Shown here: positions 25,958-34,402 of the stretch, in pieces | How the letters are laid out: the number at the start of each line of letters is the position of its first letter | Numbering within the stretch: position 1 is the stretch's first letter | Assembly (NCBI RefSeq): GCF_004362665.1 | Contig: NZ_SNXR01000011.1 | Span: 558,001 to 622,000, forward strand | Source of the DNA: Flavobacterium dankookense | GTDB taxonomy: Bacteria; Bacteroidota; Bacteroidia; Flavobacteriales; Flavobacteriaceae | Reading direction: 5' to 3' | Length of the DNA: 64,000 nt | The notes under the pieces: generated by a model | What the model was told of the DNA's origin: nothing | Seen by the model: the letters and a program-made list of their open reading frames with translations, nothing else | Database searches by the model: none | Made by a program: the position numbers and the translations under genes

Positions 25958-27274
25958 ATGGCAACGATAAAATATTCGATTAGAGGAAATAATAACCCAT
26001 CAAAAATATACATCCGATTTGTTGCAAATAGAGAAACTGATATTAAATTGGCAATTCCGTTAGTTATCAATCCAGCTTATTTTAATAACGCAAGTGGTAA
26101 AATACGGAAAGTCTCCCAGTTTGCTGAAAGAGACAATTTGCAAAATGAATTAGACACTTTAGAATCCTATATAATTAGCAGATATAATAAAAGTGGTACA
26201 GGTTCAGATATAGTTAATAAAGACTGGCTAAACGATTGTCTAAACACCCATTTTAATAAAGCCGAAAAAACAGATAACAATTTCATTCTTAATTATTGCG
26301 ACCTCTATGTAGAAAAACTGGAGTTAAAAACCAATGACCGAACTGGAGAACTCGGAACATCTAAAGCAACAGTTACAAAATACAAAACAATAAAATTAAA
26401 AATACAGGGATTTCAAGAGTATAAACGCCATAAGTATAAATTGTCTGAAATTGATTTGAAGTATAGAAATGATTTTCTTAAATATTTACTTGAGGTAGAA
26501 AAGTTAAGCAGAAATACGGCAGGGCGTTATATTAAGTTTTTAAAGACCATTTGTTTAGATGCTCAAAAGTCAGGCTATACCGTTAGTCCACAGCTTCAAC
26601 AAATTAAAGGGTTTAGTGTTCAAATTGATAAAATTTATCTTAATTGGGATGAATTAACGGAAATCGAAAAAGTTGATTTGAAACAGCCGCATTTACAAGA
26701 TGCAAGAGATTGGCTCTTGATTGGTTGTTATATCGGTCAACGTGTTGGAGATTTATTGCAATTAACAAAGCAGGATATTAAGCAAATAGGCAATTTAGAT
26801 TTTATAGAACTTATCCAACAAAAAACTAAAAAGAGAGTTTCCATACTTGTACACGATAAAGTAAGAGCAATTTTAGATAAAAGAAATGGGAACTTCCCAC
26901 CTCTTTATAGCAAAAACATCGAAAGTTCAAAAGCTAAATTTAATTTATACATCAAGGATGTTTGCCAAGAAGCCAAATTGAATGAAACAATTTCGGGCGC
27001 AAGAATAAACCCTGAAACTTCTCGAAAAGAAAATGGAGATTTTAAAAAATGGGAGTTGGTCACTTCGCATATTTGTAGGCGTTCATTTGCTACAAATTAT
27101 TACGGAGATATTCCGACAGGTTTATTATTGAACGTAACTGGACATAGTACCGAAAAGGAGTTTCTAAATTATATTGGAAAAACTCCGATCGATTACGCTC
27201 AGCAAATGGCGATTTATTGGAATATACAAAGCCAAAAACAAGAAAAGGAATCAGTGTTGAGAATTGCTGAATAA
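25958..27274 (+). CDS. Tyrosine recombinase (integrase) of element 2
   Basis: A 438-aa phage-type integrase. It has an N-terminal arm-binding-type domain (IKYSIRGNNNPSKIYIRF), a SAM-like core-binding domain (RNTAGRYIKFLKTI) and a catalytic domain with Arg in GCYIGQRVGDLLQ, then SHICRRSFATN, VTGHS and the probable nucleophile Tyr in EFLNYIGK. The ATG at 25958 is preferred because it starts the usual domain; another in-window ATG lies 7 bp upstream out of frame. It lies about 215 bp from the att repeat. Its 3' end has a partial duplicate at about 46053, on the far side of the metal cargo. Confidence 0.9.
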   Translation: MATIKYSIRGNNNPSKIYIRFVANRETDIKLAIPLVINPAYFNNASGKIRKVSQFAERDNLQNELDTLESYIISRYNKSGTGSDIVNKDWLNDCLNTHFNKAEKTDNNFILNYCDLYVEKLELKTNDRTGELGTSKATVTKYKTIKLKIQGFQEYKRHKYKLSEIDLKYRNDFLKYLLEVEKLSRNTAGRYIKFLKTICLDAQKSGYTVSPQLQQIKGFSVQIDKIYLNWDELTEIEKVDLKQPHLQDARDWLLIGCYIGQRVGDLLQLTKQDIKQIGNLDFIELIQQKTKKRVSILVHDKVRAILDKRNGNFPPLYSKNIESSKAKFNLYIKDVCQEAKLNETISGARINPETSRKENGDFKKWELVTSHICRRSFATNYYGDIPTGLLLNVTGHSTEKEFLNYIGKTPIDYAQQMAIYWNIQSQKQEKESVLRIAE

Positions 27275-27299
27275 ATCAAGAATTGATTTTAGTATTAAA

Positions 27300-27445
27300 C
27301 AATTACAATGGTATTGCAATTATAGTTATAAATCATTGCAATACTATTGCAAAATCTCTTAATCACTTTAAAATAAGGTACATTGACATTAGACAATCAT
27401 TGCAATACCATTGTTATTATTATTAGAAAACATTGCAATGGTTTT
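27300..27445. repeat. CATTGCAAT-type repeats left of the metal cargo
   Basis: Several copies of ATTGCAAT or CATTGCAATA/G lie here (for example near 27313, 27334, 27345, 27399 and 27431). The stretch ends in CATTGCAATGGTTTTTAAAC. A counterpart with the same ending is at 46076-46171. Spacing is irregular. Confidence 0.65.
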
Positions 27446-27536
27446 TAAACAATTCTTAACAAAAAACAACGTTTTAACAAATTTTTAGTGAAATATTAAT
27501 TGAACTTAATTATTTTTGTACTGTTTTAATAGATAT

Positions 27537-27914
27537 ATGAAAAAATACCACTTTATACTATTAGTCTTATTAGGCATGTTTCTTATGCCTAATAATGCTA
27601 TGGCTTGTGGTAAAGGTTCAGACAAGAGTTCATGCAAAAAAGAAATTTCCTCTACTAAATCAGAAAAAAAGAGTTGTTGCGATAGCGATAATTCTAAAGA
27701 GAAAGACCACAAAGGTTGTAAAGGCAATTGCGGTCATTCTAAATGTGGATGTTCGTCAACCTGTCCAACCTCATCAGTAAGCTTTTTATCTGAAATCGTT
27801 TTTAAAAATTATATGTTTAGCTATTCTTCAATCGAGAAAGTTAAATTTTCATACACAATACCATCAATCTCAGATGGTTTTTATTCCATTTGGCTCATTC
27901 CTAAAATAAGCTAA
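27537..27914 (+). CDS. Small secreted Cys/Lys-rich protein, probably metal-related
   Basis: 125 aa from the ATG at 27537, chosen because a good signal peptide begins there (MKKYHFILLVLLGMF, then NNAMA). The middle is rich in Cys, Lys and Ser (KGCKGNC, GHSKCGCSSTC) and would bind soft metals. The C-terminus ends in FYSIWLIPKIS, which resembles the end of the 110-aa protein at 36996 (FGSIWQPPQIA), so the two are probably related. It is the first cargo gene. A TATTTTTG box lies at 27511-27518. A periplasmic copper buffer is a reasonable guess. Confidence 0.65.
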   Translation: MKKYHFILLVLLGMFLMPNNAMACGKGSDKSSCKKEISSTKSEKKSCCDSDNSKEKDHKGCKGNCGHSKCGCSSTCPTSSVSFLSEIVFKNYMFSYSSIEKVKFSYTIPSISDGFYSIWLIPKIS

Positions 27915-28099
27915 ATTCCTTTTTTGACAGCCATAAGTGTGTCAAATTCATAGCGTTGTGCTATCCAATTCAACAGTTTTAGTATTGTTTTTTATACCAT
28001 TATCGGTACGGTAATTACATTCTTTCGCAACTGTTTTTTATCCAAATTTATTTTATCAACCAATCAAGGTAGGCTACTTTGATTACAATTTTATTAAAA

Positions 28100-28972
28100 A
28101 TGAAAAATTCATTAATGAAAATAATGATAGCAATTTCTGTATTGTTATCAACTACAAGTAATGCACAAATAAAAAATGCCAAAACCGAAAGTGTAAAAAT
28201 TTATGGCAATTGCGGAATGTGCGAGACCAAAATCGAAAAAGCAGGAAACATTAAAAAAATAGCTAATGTAGATTGGAACCAGGAAACCCAAATGGCAATA
28301 CTAACGTATGATGCAACCAAAACCAATCAAGATGAAATACTTAAAAGAATTGCATTAGTTGGTTACGATAGTGACAAATTTCTTGCTCCAGATGATGTAT
28401 ACAATAATCTTCACGGATGTTGCCAATATGACCGTGTAGCAAAAGTTCCTGTAAAAGAAGTAGCAACAGTTATTGCTCGTAACGAAGACCATTCCAATCA
28501 TAGTAATCATTCTGAAACAACTACTACAGTAATTCAGAGTGAAAATCAATTAAAAGCAGTTTTTGATAATTATTTTTTAGTAAAAGATGCATTAATCACT
28601 TCTAATGGGATTAGCACGGCATCAGCTTCAAAAGAATTGGTAACGGCCATCAATAATGTCAAAATGGACAAGCTTGATATGGATATTCACATGGTTTGGA
28701 TGAAAGTTGTAAATACGATACAGAAAGATGCAGAAAATATCGCTAATACAAAAGATGTAAAAATCCAACGCGATCATTTTACATCATTATCTAAAGAAAT
28801 TTATACAGTAATCAAGATTTCTAAATATGAAAATCCGGTGTACTATCAATTCTGTCCAATGTTCAATGACGGCAAAGGTGCTAATTGGTTAAGTAAAGAA
28901 AATGCAGTTAAAAATCCTTATTATGGTTCAATGATGTTGAGCTGTGGTAAAACAGTTGAAACAATTAAGTAA
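28100..28972 (+). CDS. Secreted HMA-domain protein with DUF3347
   Basis: 290 aa from the ATG at 28100, which gives a signal peptide ending in SNAQ. An HMA metal-binding domain with GNCGMCETKIEKAG follows, then a linker with a His stretch (DHSNHSNHSE) and a C-terminal DUF3347 domain (DNYFLVKDAL, then YYQFCPMFNDGKGANWLS, later SCGKTVE). DUF3347 is found with copper-efflux genes in Bacteroidota. It is probably a periplasmic copper chaperone feeding the exporters downstream. It heads a tight run of genes (next start 6 bp after its stop). Confidence 0.8.
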   Translation: MKNSLMKIMIAISVLLSTTSNAQIKNAKTESVKIYGNCGMCETKIEKAGNIKKIANVDWNQETQMAILTYDATKTNQDEILKRIALVGYDSDKFLAPDDVYNNLHGCCQYDRVAKVPVKEVATVIARNEDHSNHSNHSETTTTVIQSENQLKAVFDNYFLVKDALITSNGISTASASKELVTAINNVKMDKLDMDIHMVWMKVVNTIQKDAENIANTKDVKIQRDHFTSLSKEIYTVIKISKYENPVYYQFCPMFNDGKGANWLSKENAVKNPYYGSMMLSCGKTVETIK

Positions 28973-28977
28973 ACAAA

Positions 28978-29448
28978 ATGAAAAAAATTGTAATACTGCT
29001 TTTTTTAATTGGTATTTTCTCAACTGCAAAAGCTCAAATTAAAATTGGAGATGCTATTCCTTTAATCATACTAAAAAGTAATTCCAATAATGAGGTTAAC
29101 ATCGCATCATTCAAAGGTAAATATGTTCTTGTCGATTTTTGGGCTTCTTGGTGTGCACCTTGCAGATTGGGAAATAAAAAATTAGTACAACTTCACAATG
29201 AAGTGAGTTCAAGTACAATCGAAATTATTGGAATATCAATTGATACTGATGCAACTAAATGGTTAAAAGCAATCGAAAAAGATAAAATCAAATTTACACA
29301 ATTAATAGATCCGAATGGATTTGATGCTAAGGCAGCAGTACTATTCGGAGTAGACGAATTACCTTCCAAATACCTATTTAATCCCGAAGGTATTCTGATT
29401 GCAATAAATCCGTCAGAGGAAGAAATAATGAAATTAATAAAATCATAA
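28978..29448 (+). CDS. TlpA/ResA-like thiol-disulfide protein
   Basis: 156 aa. A signal peptide (MKKIVILLFLIGIFSTAKAQ) is followed by a thioredoxin fold with FWASWCAPCRLGNK, that is the CxxC redox site, and a later cis-Pro region (VDELPSKYLFNPEG). It is an extracytoplasmic reductase, likely keeping Cys ligands of the neighbouring copper proteins reduced. It lies 6 bp after the HMA-DUF3347 gene and 3 bp before another HMA gene. Confidence 0.85.
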   Translation: MKKIVILLFLIGIFSTAKAQIKIGDAIPLIILKSNSNNEVNIASFKGKYVLVDFWASWCAPCRLGNKKLVQLHNEVSSSTIEIIGISIDTDATKWLKAIEKDKIKFTQLIDPNGFDAKAAVLFGVDELPSKYLFNPEGILIAINPSEEEIMKLIKS

Positions 29449-29450
29449 AA

Positions 29451-29939
29451 ATGAAAAAAGTATATATAATGATAGCATCAATCATCTTGATGTTCTCAAT
29501 AAAAAGCAATGCACAAATCGTAAAAGCCGAAATTAGAGCAACAGGTTTAACATGTTCTATGTGTTCCAACGCCATTAACAAGCAGCTCAAAAGTATGCCT
29601 GAAGTAGCTAATGTAGAAACCGATTTGAATACCAATACATTTACAGTAACACTAAAAGAAGGTAATAGTTTAACTCCAAAAGTGTTTAAAGAAAAGGTAG
29701 AAAAAGCAGGTTTCTTTATTGGTTCATTGGTGCTAACAACCAAAACTGAAACCATCAAAAAAGAGGGTTATATTGCAGTTAATAACGCTTCAACTAATAA
29801 TGCAGAAGTCCAAATTCAAGTTTTAGACAAAGGATATGTGACAGAAAAAGAATTTAAGAAATTATCAAAATCGCTCAAGAATCTTGCAACCTACAGTTCA
29901 AACAACGAAGACGATTTTCACGTTAAATATGTAAACTAA
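29451..29939 (+). CDS. Secreted HMA-domain metallochaperone-like protein
   Basis: 162 aa. A signal peptide ends at SNAQ; then an HMA domain with TGLTCSMCSNAINKQLKS, a Cu(I)-binding CxxC. The C-terminal half has no recognised motif. Its stop overlaps the start of the next gene by 1 bp. Probably a periplasmic copper carrier. Confidence 0.8.
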   Translation: MKKVYIMIASIILMFSIKSNAQIVKAEIRATGLTCSMCSNAINKQLKSMPEVANVETDLNTNTFTVTLKEGNSLTPKVFKEKVEKAGFFIGSLVLTTKTETIKKEGYIAVNNASTNNAEVQIQVLDKGYVTEKEFKKLSKSLKNLATYSSNNEDDFHVKYVN

Positions 29940-30748
29940 TGAGAAAAATTTTCATTTTATTTCTTGCGTTTGCATTTCAAAAAAATTATAGCCAGGAGCT
30001 ATTTGTAGTTACCGATCCTGCAAGTAATGTTCCAGCAAATACGTTAAGCGTTCGGCTTTCGCAATCCTTGTTTAAGGAAGAGTTTGTATCGGGTTATAAT
30101 TATCATTTGATGCCCGAAGTCACGTATGGATTAAATAAAAATCTGATGTTTAGGGCTTCTGCTTTTGTGAGTAATCGTACTAACCAATTGGTAACAGAAG
30201 GAGGAAGTTTTTACACCAAATACCGTTTCTATTCAACCGATGATATAAACAGTCATTTTCGTTTGGCGGCATTCGGAAGATACAGCTTCAATAATGCCGA
30301 CATCCATCAGGAACAAATTGAAATCATGGGGCACAATACTGGTTTTGAAACCGGATTTGTGGCAACTAAATTGATAAAAAAAGTAGCTATAAGTTCATCC
30401 GTTAGCTTTGAAAAAGCATTCGACAACCAACCTAATTATCCCTTCCCGGATGATTTGGGAGATAATGCGACGAACTATACCTTGTCTTTTGGTAAATTGA
30501 TGTACCCTAAAAAGTATACCAGTTTCAAGCAAACCAACATCAATTTGATGGTTGAATTTGTCGGACAAACAATAAACGAAGACGGAAAATCCTATCTTGA
30601 TATAGTTCCTGCAATTCAGTTTATTATCAATAGTCAAGCAAGGATAGATTTAGCATACCGTCACGAGTTGGTAAGTTCAATGTTAAGAACAGCTCCAAAT
30701 GGTTTTTATTTTAATCTGGAGTACAACTTTTTTAATGCATTCAAATAA
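29939..30748 (+). CDS. Outer-membrane beta-barrel-like protein of the copper cluster
   Basis: 269 aa. A signal peptide (MRKIFILFLAFAF..., cleaved near SQE) and alternating amphipathic strands throughout (MPEVTYGLNKNLMFRASAFV, later IDLAYRHELV), ending in an aromatic C-terminus (FYFNLEYNFFNAF), the usual sign of a barrel. No family name is certain; similar proteins accompany copper genes in Flavobacteriia. It may be an outer-membrane channel or sensor. It overlaps the HMA gene upstream by 1 bp. Confidence 0.65.
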   Translation: MRKIFILFLAFAFQKNYSQELFVVTDPASNVPANTLSVRLSQSLFKEEFVSGYNYHLMPEVTYGLNKNLMFRASAFVSNRTNQLVTEGGSFYTKYRFYSTDDINSHFRLAAFGRYSFNNADIHQEQIEIMGHNTGFETGFVATKLIKKVAISSSVSFEKAFDNQPNYPFPDDLGDNATNYTLSFGKLMYPKKYTSFKQTNINLMVEFVGQTINEDGKSYLDIVPAIQFIINSQARIDLAYRHELVSSMLRTAPNGFYFNLEYNFFNAFK

Positions 30749-30781
30749 TTAGTATGAATTATGCAACTTAAATTGTACAGA

Positions 30782-30809
30782 TTGTAACGTACTAAACAAC
30801 ACTATTTTG
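30782..30809 (+). promoter_or_regulatory. Promoter-like pair before the HMBD lipoprotein gene
   Basis: A TTG at 30782-30784 lies 18 bp upstream of TATTTTG (30803-30809), close to the Bacteroidota TTG/TAnnTTTG arrangement. The ATG follows 49 bp later, after a small inverted repeat (TGCAGAAATTAATCTGCA). Confidence 0.4.
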
Positions 30810-30857
30810 TATAATTATAATGCAGAAATTAATCTGCAATTTAAATCAAATAAAAAA

Positions 30858-31124
30858 ATGAAAAAAGTAATCTTTTCAGCCGTAGTAATGGCTTTTGTAT
30901 TGGTTTCTTGTAACCAAAAAAATAAAGAGGAAAACACGGTGACAACAGTTGAAACTGACACTGTAATGCATACAGATTCCATCACGATGGATCATTCTAA
31001 AATGGAAAATCACGAAAAAATGTATGCTTGTTCCATGCATCCTGAAGTACAGGGCAAACTAAATGACAAATGTTCCAAATGTGGTATGGATTTGACTGAG
31101 CCTGTGCCAGAGAAAGAGGAATAA
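30858..31124 (+). CDS. Small lipoprotein with heavy-metal-binding domain (HMBD)
   Basis: 88 aa from the ATG at 30858, chosen because it gives a lipoprotein signal (MKKVIFSAVVMAFVLVSC). A short linker rich in Thr, Asp, His and Met follows, then one HMBD motif (YACSMHPEVQ, later CSKCGMDLTEP). It likely binds copper at the membrane surface. The same HMBD motif recurs in the P-type ATPase at 31855 and the oxidase at 34403. Confidence 0.8.
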   Translation: MKKVIFSAVVMAFVLVSCNQKNKEENTVTTVETDTVMHTDSITMDHSKMENHEKMYACSMHPEVQGKLNDKCSKCGMDLTEPVPEKEE

Positions 31125-31217
31125 AATAAATGGTCAAGTTTTGGGTAGAAACTTTAAATTGACCTTATTATGAAATTGGCTGGGTTAGTTTATAATCTTT
31201 AATTAAATTGTTATAAA

Positions 31218-31778
31218 ATGAAACTTTACATCAAAAATATGGTTTGTAGCCGCTGTAAAATGGTGGTAAAATCTGTACTTGAAAATATCGGAATTGATGC
31301 TGTTTCAGTTGAATTAGGAGAAGTCGAATTAAAAAATGACATTTCGGAAAATCAAAAAAGCGAGTTATTAAAAAACCTTCGTGCAGTTGGCTTTGATTTA
31401 ATCGATGACAGAAAAAGTAAAACCATCGATAAGATTAAAACAGTGATTATTGATTTGGTTCAGAACAAAAACAATGATTTGAAAATTAATTTATCCAACT
31501 ACCTTTCACAAGAACTGCATCAAGACTATAATACCTTGAGTAATTTATTCTCCGAAGTCGAAAACACTACTATTGAGAAGTATTTCATCAATCAGAAAAT
31601 TGAAAAAGTAAAAGAGTTAATTATCTACGATGAACTCTCATTAAGTGAAATTGCTTATTCTCTAAATTACAGTACAGTTTCACATTTGAGCAATCAATTC
31701 AAAAAAGTAACTGGCTTTTCGCCAACCTACTTCAAGAATATAAAAACCATCAAAAGAAAGCAAATAGAGGATTTATAA
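31218..31778 (+). CDS. Copper-responsive AraC-type regulator with N-terminal HMA-like sensor
   Basis: 186 aa. Residues 1-70 form an HMA-like fold with the metal pair CSRC near residue 10 (NMVCSRCKMVVK). The C-terminal 80 residues are an AraC double HTH (LSLSEIAYSLNYSTVSHLSNQFKKVTGFSPTYF). This fusion would read cytoplasmic Cu(I) directly and switch the cluster on. It lies directly upstream of the Cu P-type ATPase, and an inverted repeat between the two is a candidate operator. Domain calls are clear; the regulatory role is inferred. Confidence 0.8.
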   Translation: MKLYIKNMVCSRCKMVVKSVLENIGIDAVSVELGEVELKNDISENQKSELLKNLRAVGFDLIDDRKSKTIDKIKTVIIDLVQNKNNDLKINLSNYLSQELHQDYNTLSNLFSEVENTTIEKYFINQKIEKVKELIIYDELSLSEIAYSLNYSTVSHLSNQFKKVTGFSPTYFKNIKTIKRKQIEDL

Positions 31779-31779
31779 A

Positions 31780-31816
31780 TTTTGCATATCAAACCCAAAA
31801 TTATGCAAATGCAAAA
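31780..31816 (+). promoter_or_regulatory. TTTTGCAT / ATGCAAAA inverted repeats before copA
   Basis: TTTTGCAT at 31780-31787, ATGCAAAT at 31803-31810 and ATGCAAAA at 31809-31816 lie between the HMA-AraC gene and the ATPase gene. They are candidate sites for the regulator just upstream. Inference from symmetry and position. Confidence 0.4.
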
Positions 31817-31854
31817 ATCGGTTATGATAGAAATTTGTATTAAAATTATTAAAG

Positions 31855-34392
31855 ATGATACATACTTACAACATTACCGGAATGACTTGTGATGGCTGTC
31901 GCGCTAAAGTCGAAAAAACATTGAATACTATTGAGGGTATTGAAGCAAAAGTTTCATTAAATCCACCAGTAGCAACAATAACTATGGAAAAGCACATTCC
32001 AACAGAAAAGCTACAGGAAGTATTGACAGCAGTCGGAAAATACACCATAGAAATGAGCAACGGTAAAACCAAGGAGCATAGTAAAACAAATGAAGCTTCG
32101 GGAAAATCATGTTGCTCAATGCATTCCAATAATCATAATAAAGAAACTGTTGTCCCAACCAATGCACAAGGAAAATACTATTGCCCGATGCATTGCGAAG
32201 GCGAAAAAGTATACGACAAAGCAGGCGACTGTCCTGTGTGTGGAATGGATTTAGTCAAAGCACCAGATTTAACGGTGATTAAAACGTTATATACGTGTCC
32301 CATGCATCCCGAAGTAATTCAAGAAGGTCCGGGTTCATGTCCTATTTGCGGAATGGATTTAGTTCCAATGGAACCAAGTGAAAGCGAAGACCAAAAGACC
32401 TATAAGGATTTGGTTAAGAAAATGAAAATTGCGGTTGCATTTACAGTTCCCATTTTCGCTATTGCAATGATAGAAATGGCACACAACAATCCTTTACTAC
32501 AACTAATGGATGCTTCAAAATGGAATTGGGTACAATTAATATTATCGCTTCCTGTAGTGTTTTATGCCTGTTGGATATTTTTTGTCCGAGCTTGGAAATC
32601 CATAATTACGTGGAACTTAAATATGTTTACCCTAATCGGAATTGGTACAGGAGTAGCTTTTCTTTTCAGTTTGGTCGGAATGTTTTTTCCTGATATTTTC
32701 CCAAGCGAATTCAAAACAGAACACGGAACAGTATTACTATACTTCGAAGCAACAACTGTTATTCTAACTTTGGTTTTGCTAGGGCAATTGTTAGAAGCCA
32801 GAGCGCACAGTCAAACAAGCGGAGCGATAAAAGAATTATTAAAATTGGCTCCAACAGAAGCTACTTTGGTAATTGATGGTGGCGATAAAGTAATTTCAAT
32901 CCACGATATCAAGAAAGGCGATTTGTTAAGGGTAAAACCTGGAGACAAGATTCCAGTTGATGGTAAAATAACCGATGGCGAAAGCAGTATTGATGAAGCC
33001 ATGATTACAGGCGAACCAATTCCGGTAGATAAAAAGAAAGACGATAATGTAATTGCCGGAACAATAAACGGTAATAAATCATTTGTTATGATAGCTGAAA
33101 AAGTAGGTTCAGAAACTTTACTTTCTCAAATCGTGCAAATGGTCAACGATGCTTCACGATCTAGAGCACCAATTCAAAAATTAGCCGATAGTATTGCCAA
33201 ATATTTTGTGCCTATTGTGGTGATTATTTCGGTAATTACCTTTTTCATTTGGGCTAAGTTTGGTCCTGAACCTGCATTAGTGTACGGATTTATAAATGCC
33301 ATCGCAGTATTAATTATTGCGTGTCCTTGTGCATTAGGTTTGGCAACGCCAATGTCGGTAATGGTTGGTGTTGGAAAAGGCGCACAATCCGGAGTTTTGA
33401 TAAAAAATGCTGAAGCTCTTGAAAATATGAATAAGGTTAATGTTTTAATTACGGATAAAACAGGAACCATCACCGAAGGAAAACCATCTGTCGAAAAAAT
33501 TTACGCTGCCAATAACAACGATACTGATTTACTAAAAAGTATAGCTTCACTAAACCAATACAGTGAGCATCCATTGGCGCAAGCTGTTGTGAATTATGCG
33601 AAAACAAAATCTATTTCTTTAATCGAAGTAAAAGATTTTGAAGCTGTTGCCGGAAAAGGAGTTACAGGAACAGTAACCAACAAAAAAGTGGCATTAGGCA
33701 ATAAAAAATTAATGGAACAAGTCAAAGCAACAGTTTCTGATGATTTAGAAAACAGAATTAGTGCAGAACAAAAGTTAGGAAAAACAGTATCATATATAGC
33801 TTTTGATGGCATTGCTGTTGGGTTTGTGTCCATTTTCGATGCCATTAAAGAATCAAGTGCGGCAGCCATTAAAGAATTAATGCGTCAAGGTGTCGAAGTA
33901 ATTATGCTCACTGGAGACAATGAAAACACCGCCATAGCAGTTGCAGATGAATTAGGGTTAGCGTCATATAAAGCAGGATGCTTACCCGAAGATAAACTTA
34001 AAGAAATTAAAAAATTACAAGCCGAAGGTAAAATTGTGGCCATGGCTGGCGATGGTATAAATGATGCTCCGGCGTTAGCACAAGCCGACATCGGAATTGC
34101 AATGGGAACTGGAACAGACGTAGCCATTGAAAGTGCCAAAATCACTTTAGTAAAAGGAGATTTACAAGGCATCGTAAAAGCCAAAAATTTAAGTCATGCT
34201 GTTATGAGAAACATCAAGCAAAATTTATTCTTTGCCTTTTTCTATAATGTATTGGGTGTTCCAATCGCAGCTGGCGTGTTATATCCGTTTTTCGGAATTT
34301 TACTATCTCCGATGATAGCAGCTTTAGCCATGTCTTTTAGTTCGGTATCAGTAATTGTAAATGCCCTTCGATTGCGAAATTTAAAACTTTAA
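31855..34392 (+). CDS. copA: Cu(I)-exporting P1B-type ATPase
   Basis: 845 aa. An N-terminal HMA domain (TGMTCDGCRAKVEK) is followed by a Cys/His linker and two HMBD motifs (YYCPMHCE...CPVCGMDL and YTCPMHPE...CPICGMDL). The transporter core follows: ITGEP, the intramembrane CPC near 490 (IIACPCALGLATP), the phosphorylation site DKTGT near 534, SEHPLA, and GDGINDAP near 732. CPCALGLATP marks the Cu(I)/Ag(I) type. It pumps Cu(I) from cytoplasm to periplasm, where the oxidase and RND pump encoded downstream act. The next gene starts 10 bp after the stop. Confidence 0.92.
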   Translation: MIHTYNITGMTCDGCRAKVEKTLNTIEGIEAKVSLNPPVATITMEKHIPTEKLQEVLTAVGKYTIEMSNGKTKEHSKTNEASGKSCCSMHSNNHNKETVVPTNAQGKYYCPMHCEGEKVYDKAGDCPVCGMDLVKAPDLTVIKTLYTCPMHPEVIQEGPGSCPICGMDLVPMEPSESEDQKTYKDLVKKMKIAVAFTVPIFAIAMIEMAHNNPLLQLMDASKWNWVQLILSLPVVFYACWIFFVRAWKSIITWNLNMFTLIGIGTGVAFLFSLVGMFFPDIFPSEFKTEHGTVLLYFEATTVILTLVLLGQLLEARAHSQTSGAIKELLKLAPTEATLVIDGGDKVISIHDIKKGDLLRVKPGDKIPVDGKITDGESSIDEAMITGEPIPVDKKKDDNVIAGTINGNKSFVMIAEKVGSETLLSQIVQMVNDASRSRAPIQKLADSIAKYFVPIVVIISVITFFIWAKFGPEPALVYGFINAIAVLIIACPCALGLATPMSVMVGVGKGAQSGVLIKNAEALENMNKVNVLITDKTGTITEGKPSVEKIYAANNNDTDLLKSIASLNQYSEHPLAQAVVNYAKTKSISLIEVKDFEAVAGKGVTGTVTNKKVALGNKKLMEQVKATVSDDLENRISAEQKLGKTVSYIAFDGIAVGFVSIFDAIKESSAAAIKELMRQGVEVIMLTGDNENTAIAVADELGLASYKAGCLPEDKLKEIKKLQAEGKIVAMAGDGINDAPALAQADIGIAMGTGTDVAIESAKITLVKGDLQGIVKAKNLSHAVMRNIKQNLFFAFFYNVLGVPIAAGVLYPFFGILLSPMIAALAMSFSSVSVIVNALRLRNLKL

Positions 34393-34402
34393 ATAAAGTA
34401 TA

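Noticed and set aside
27300..27445. Repeated CATTGCAAT motifs as a possible CRISPR array
   Set aside because: The units are 8-10 bp with irregular spacing and no spacers of constant length; no cas genes are near.
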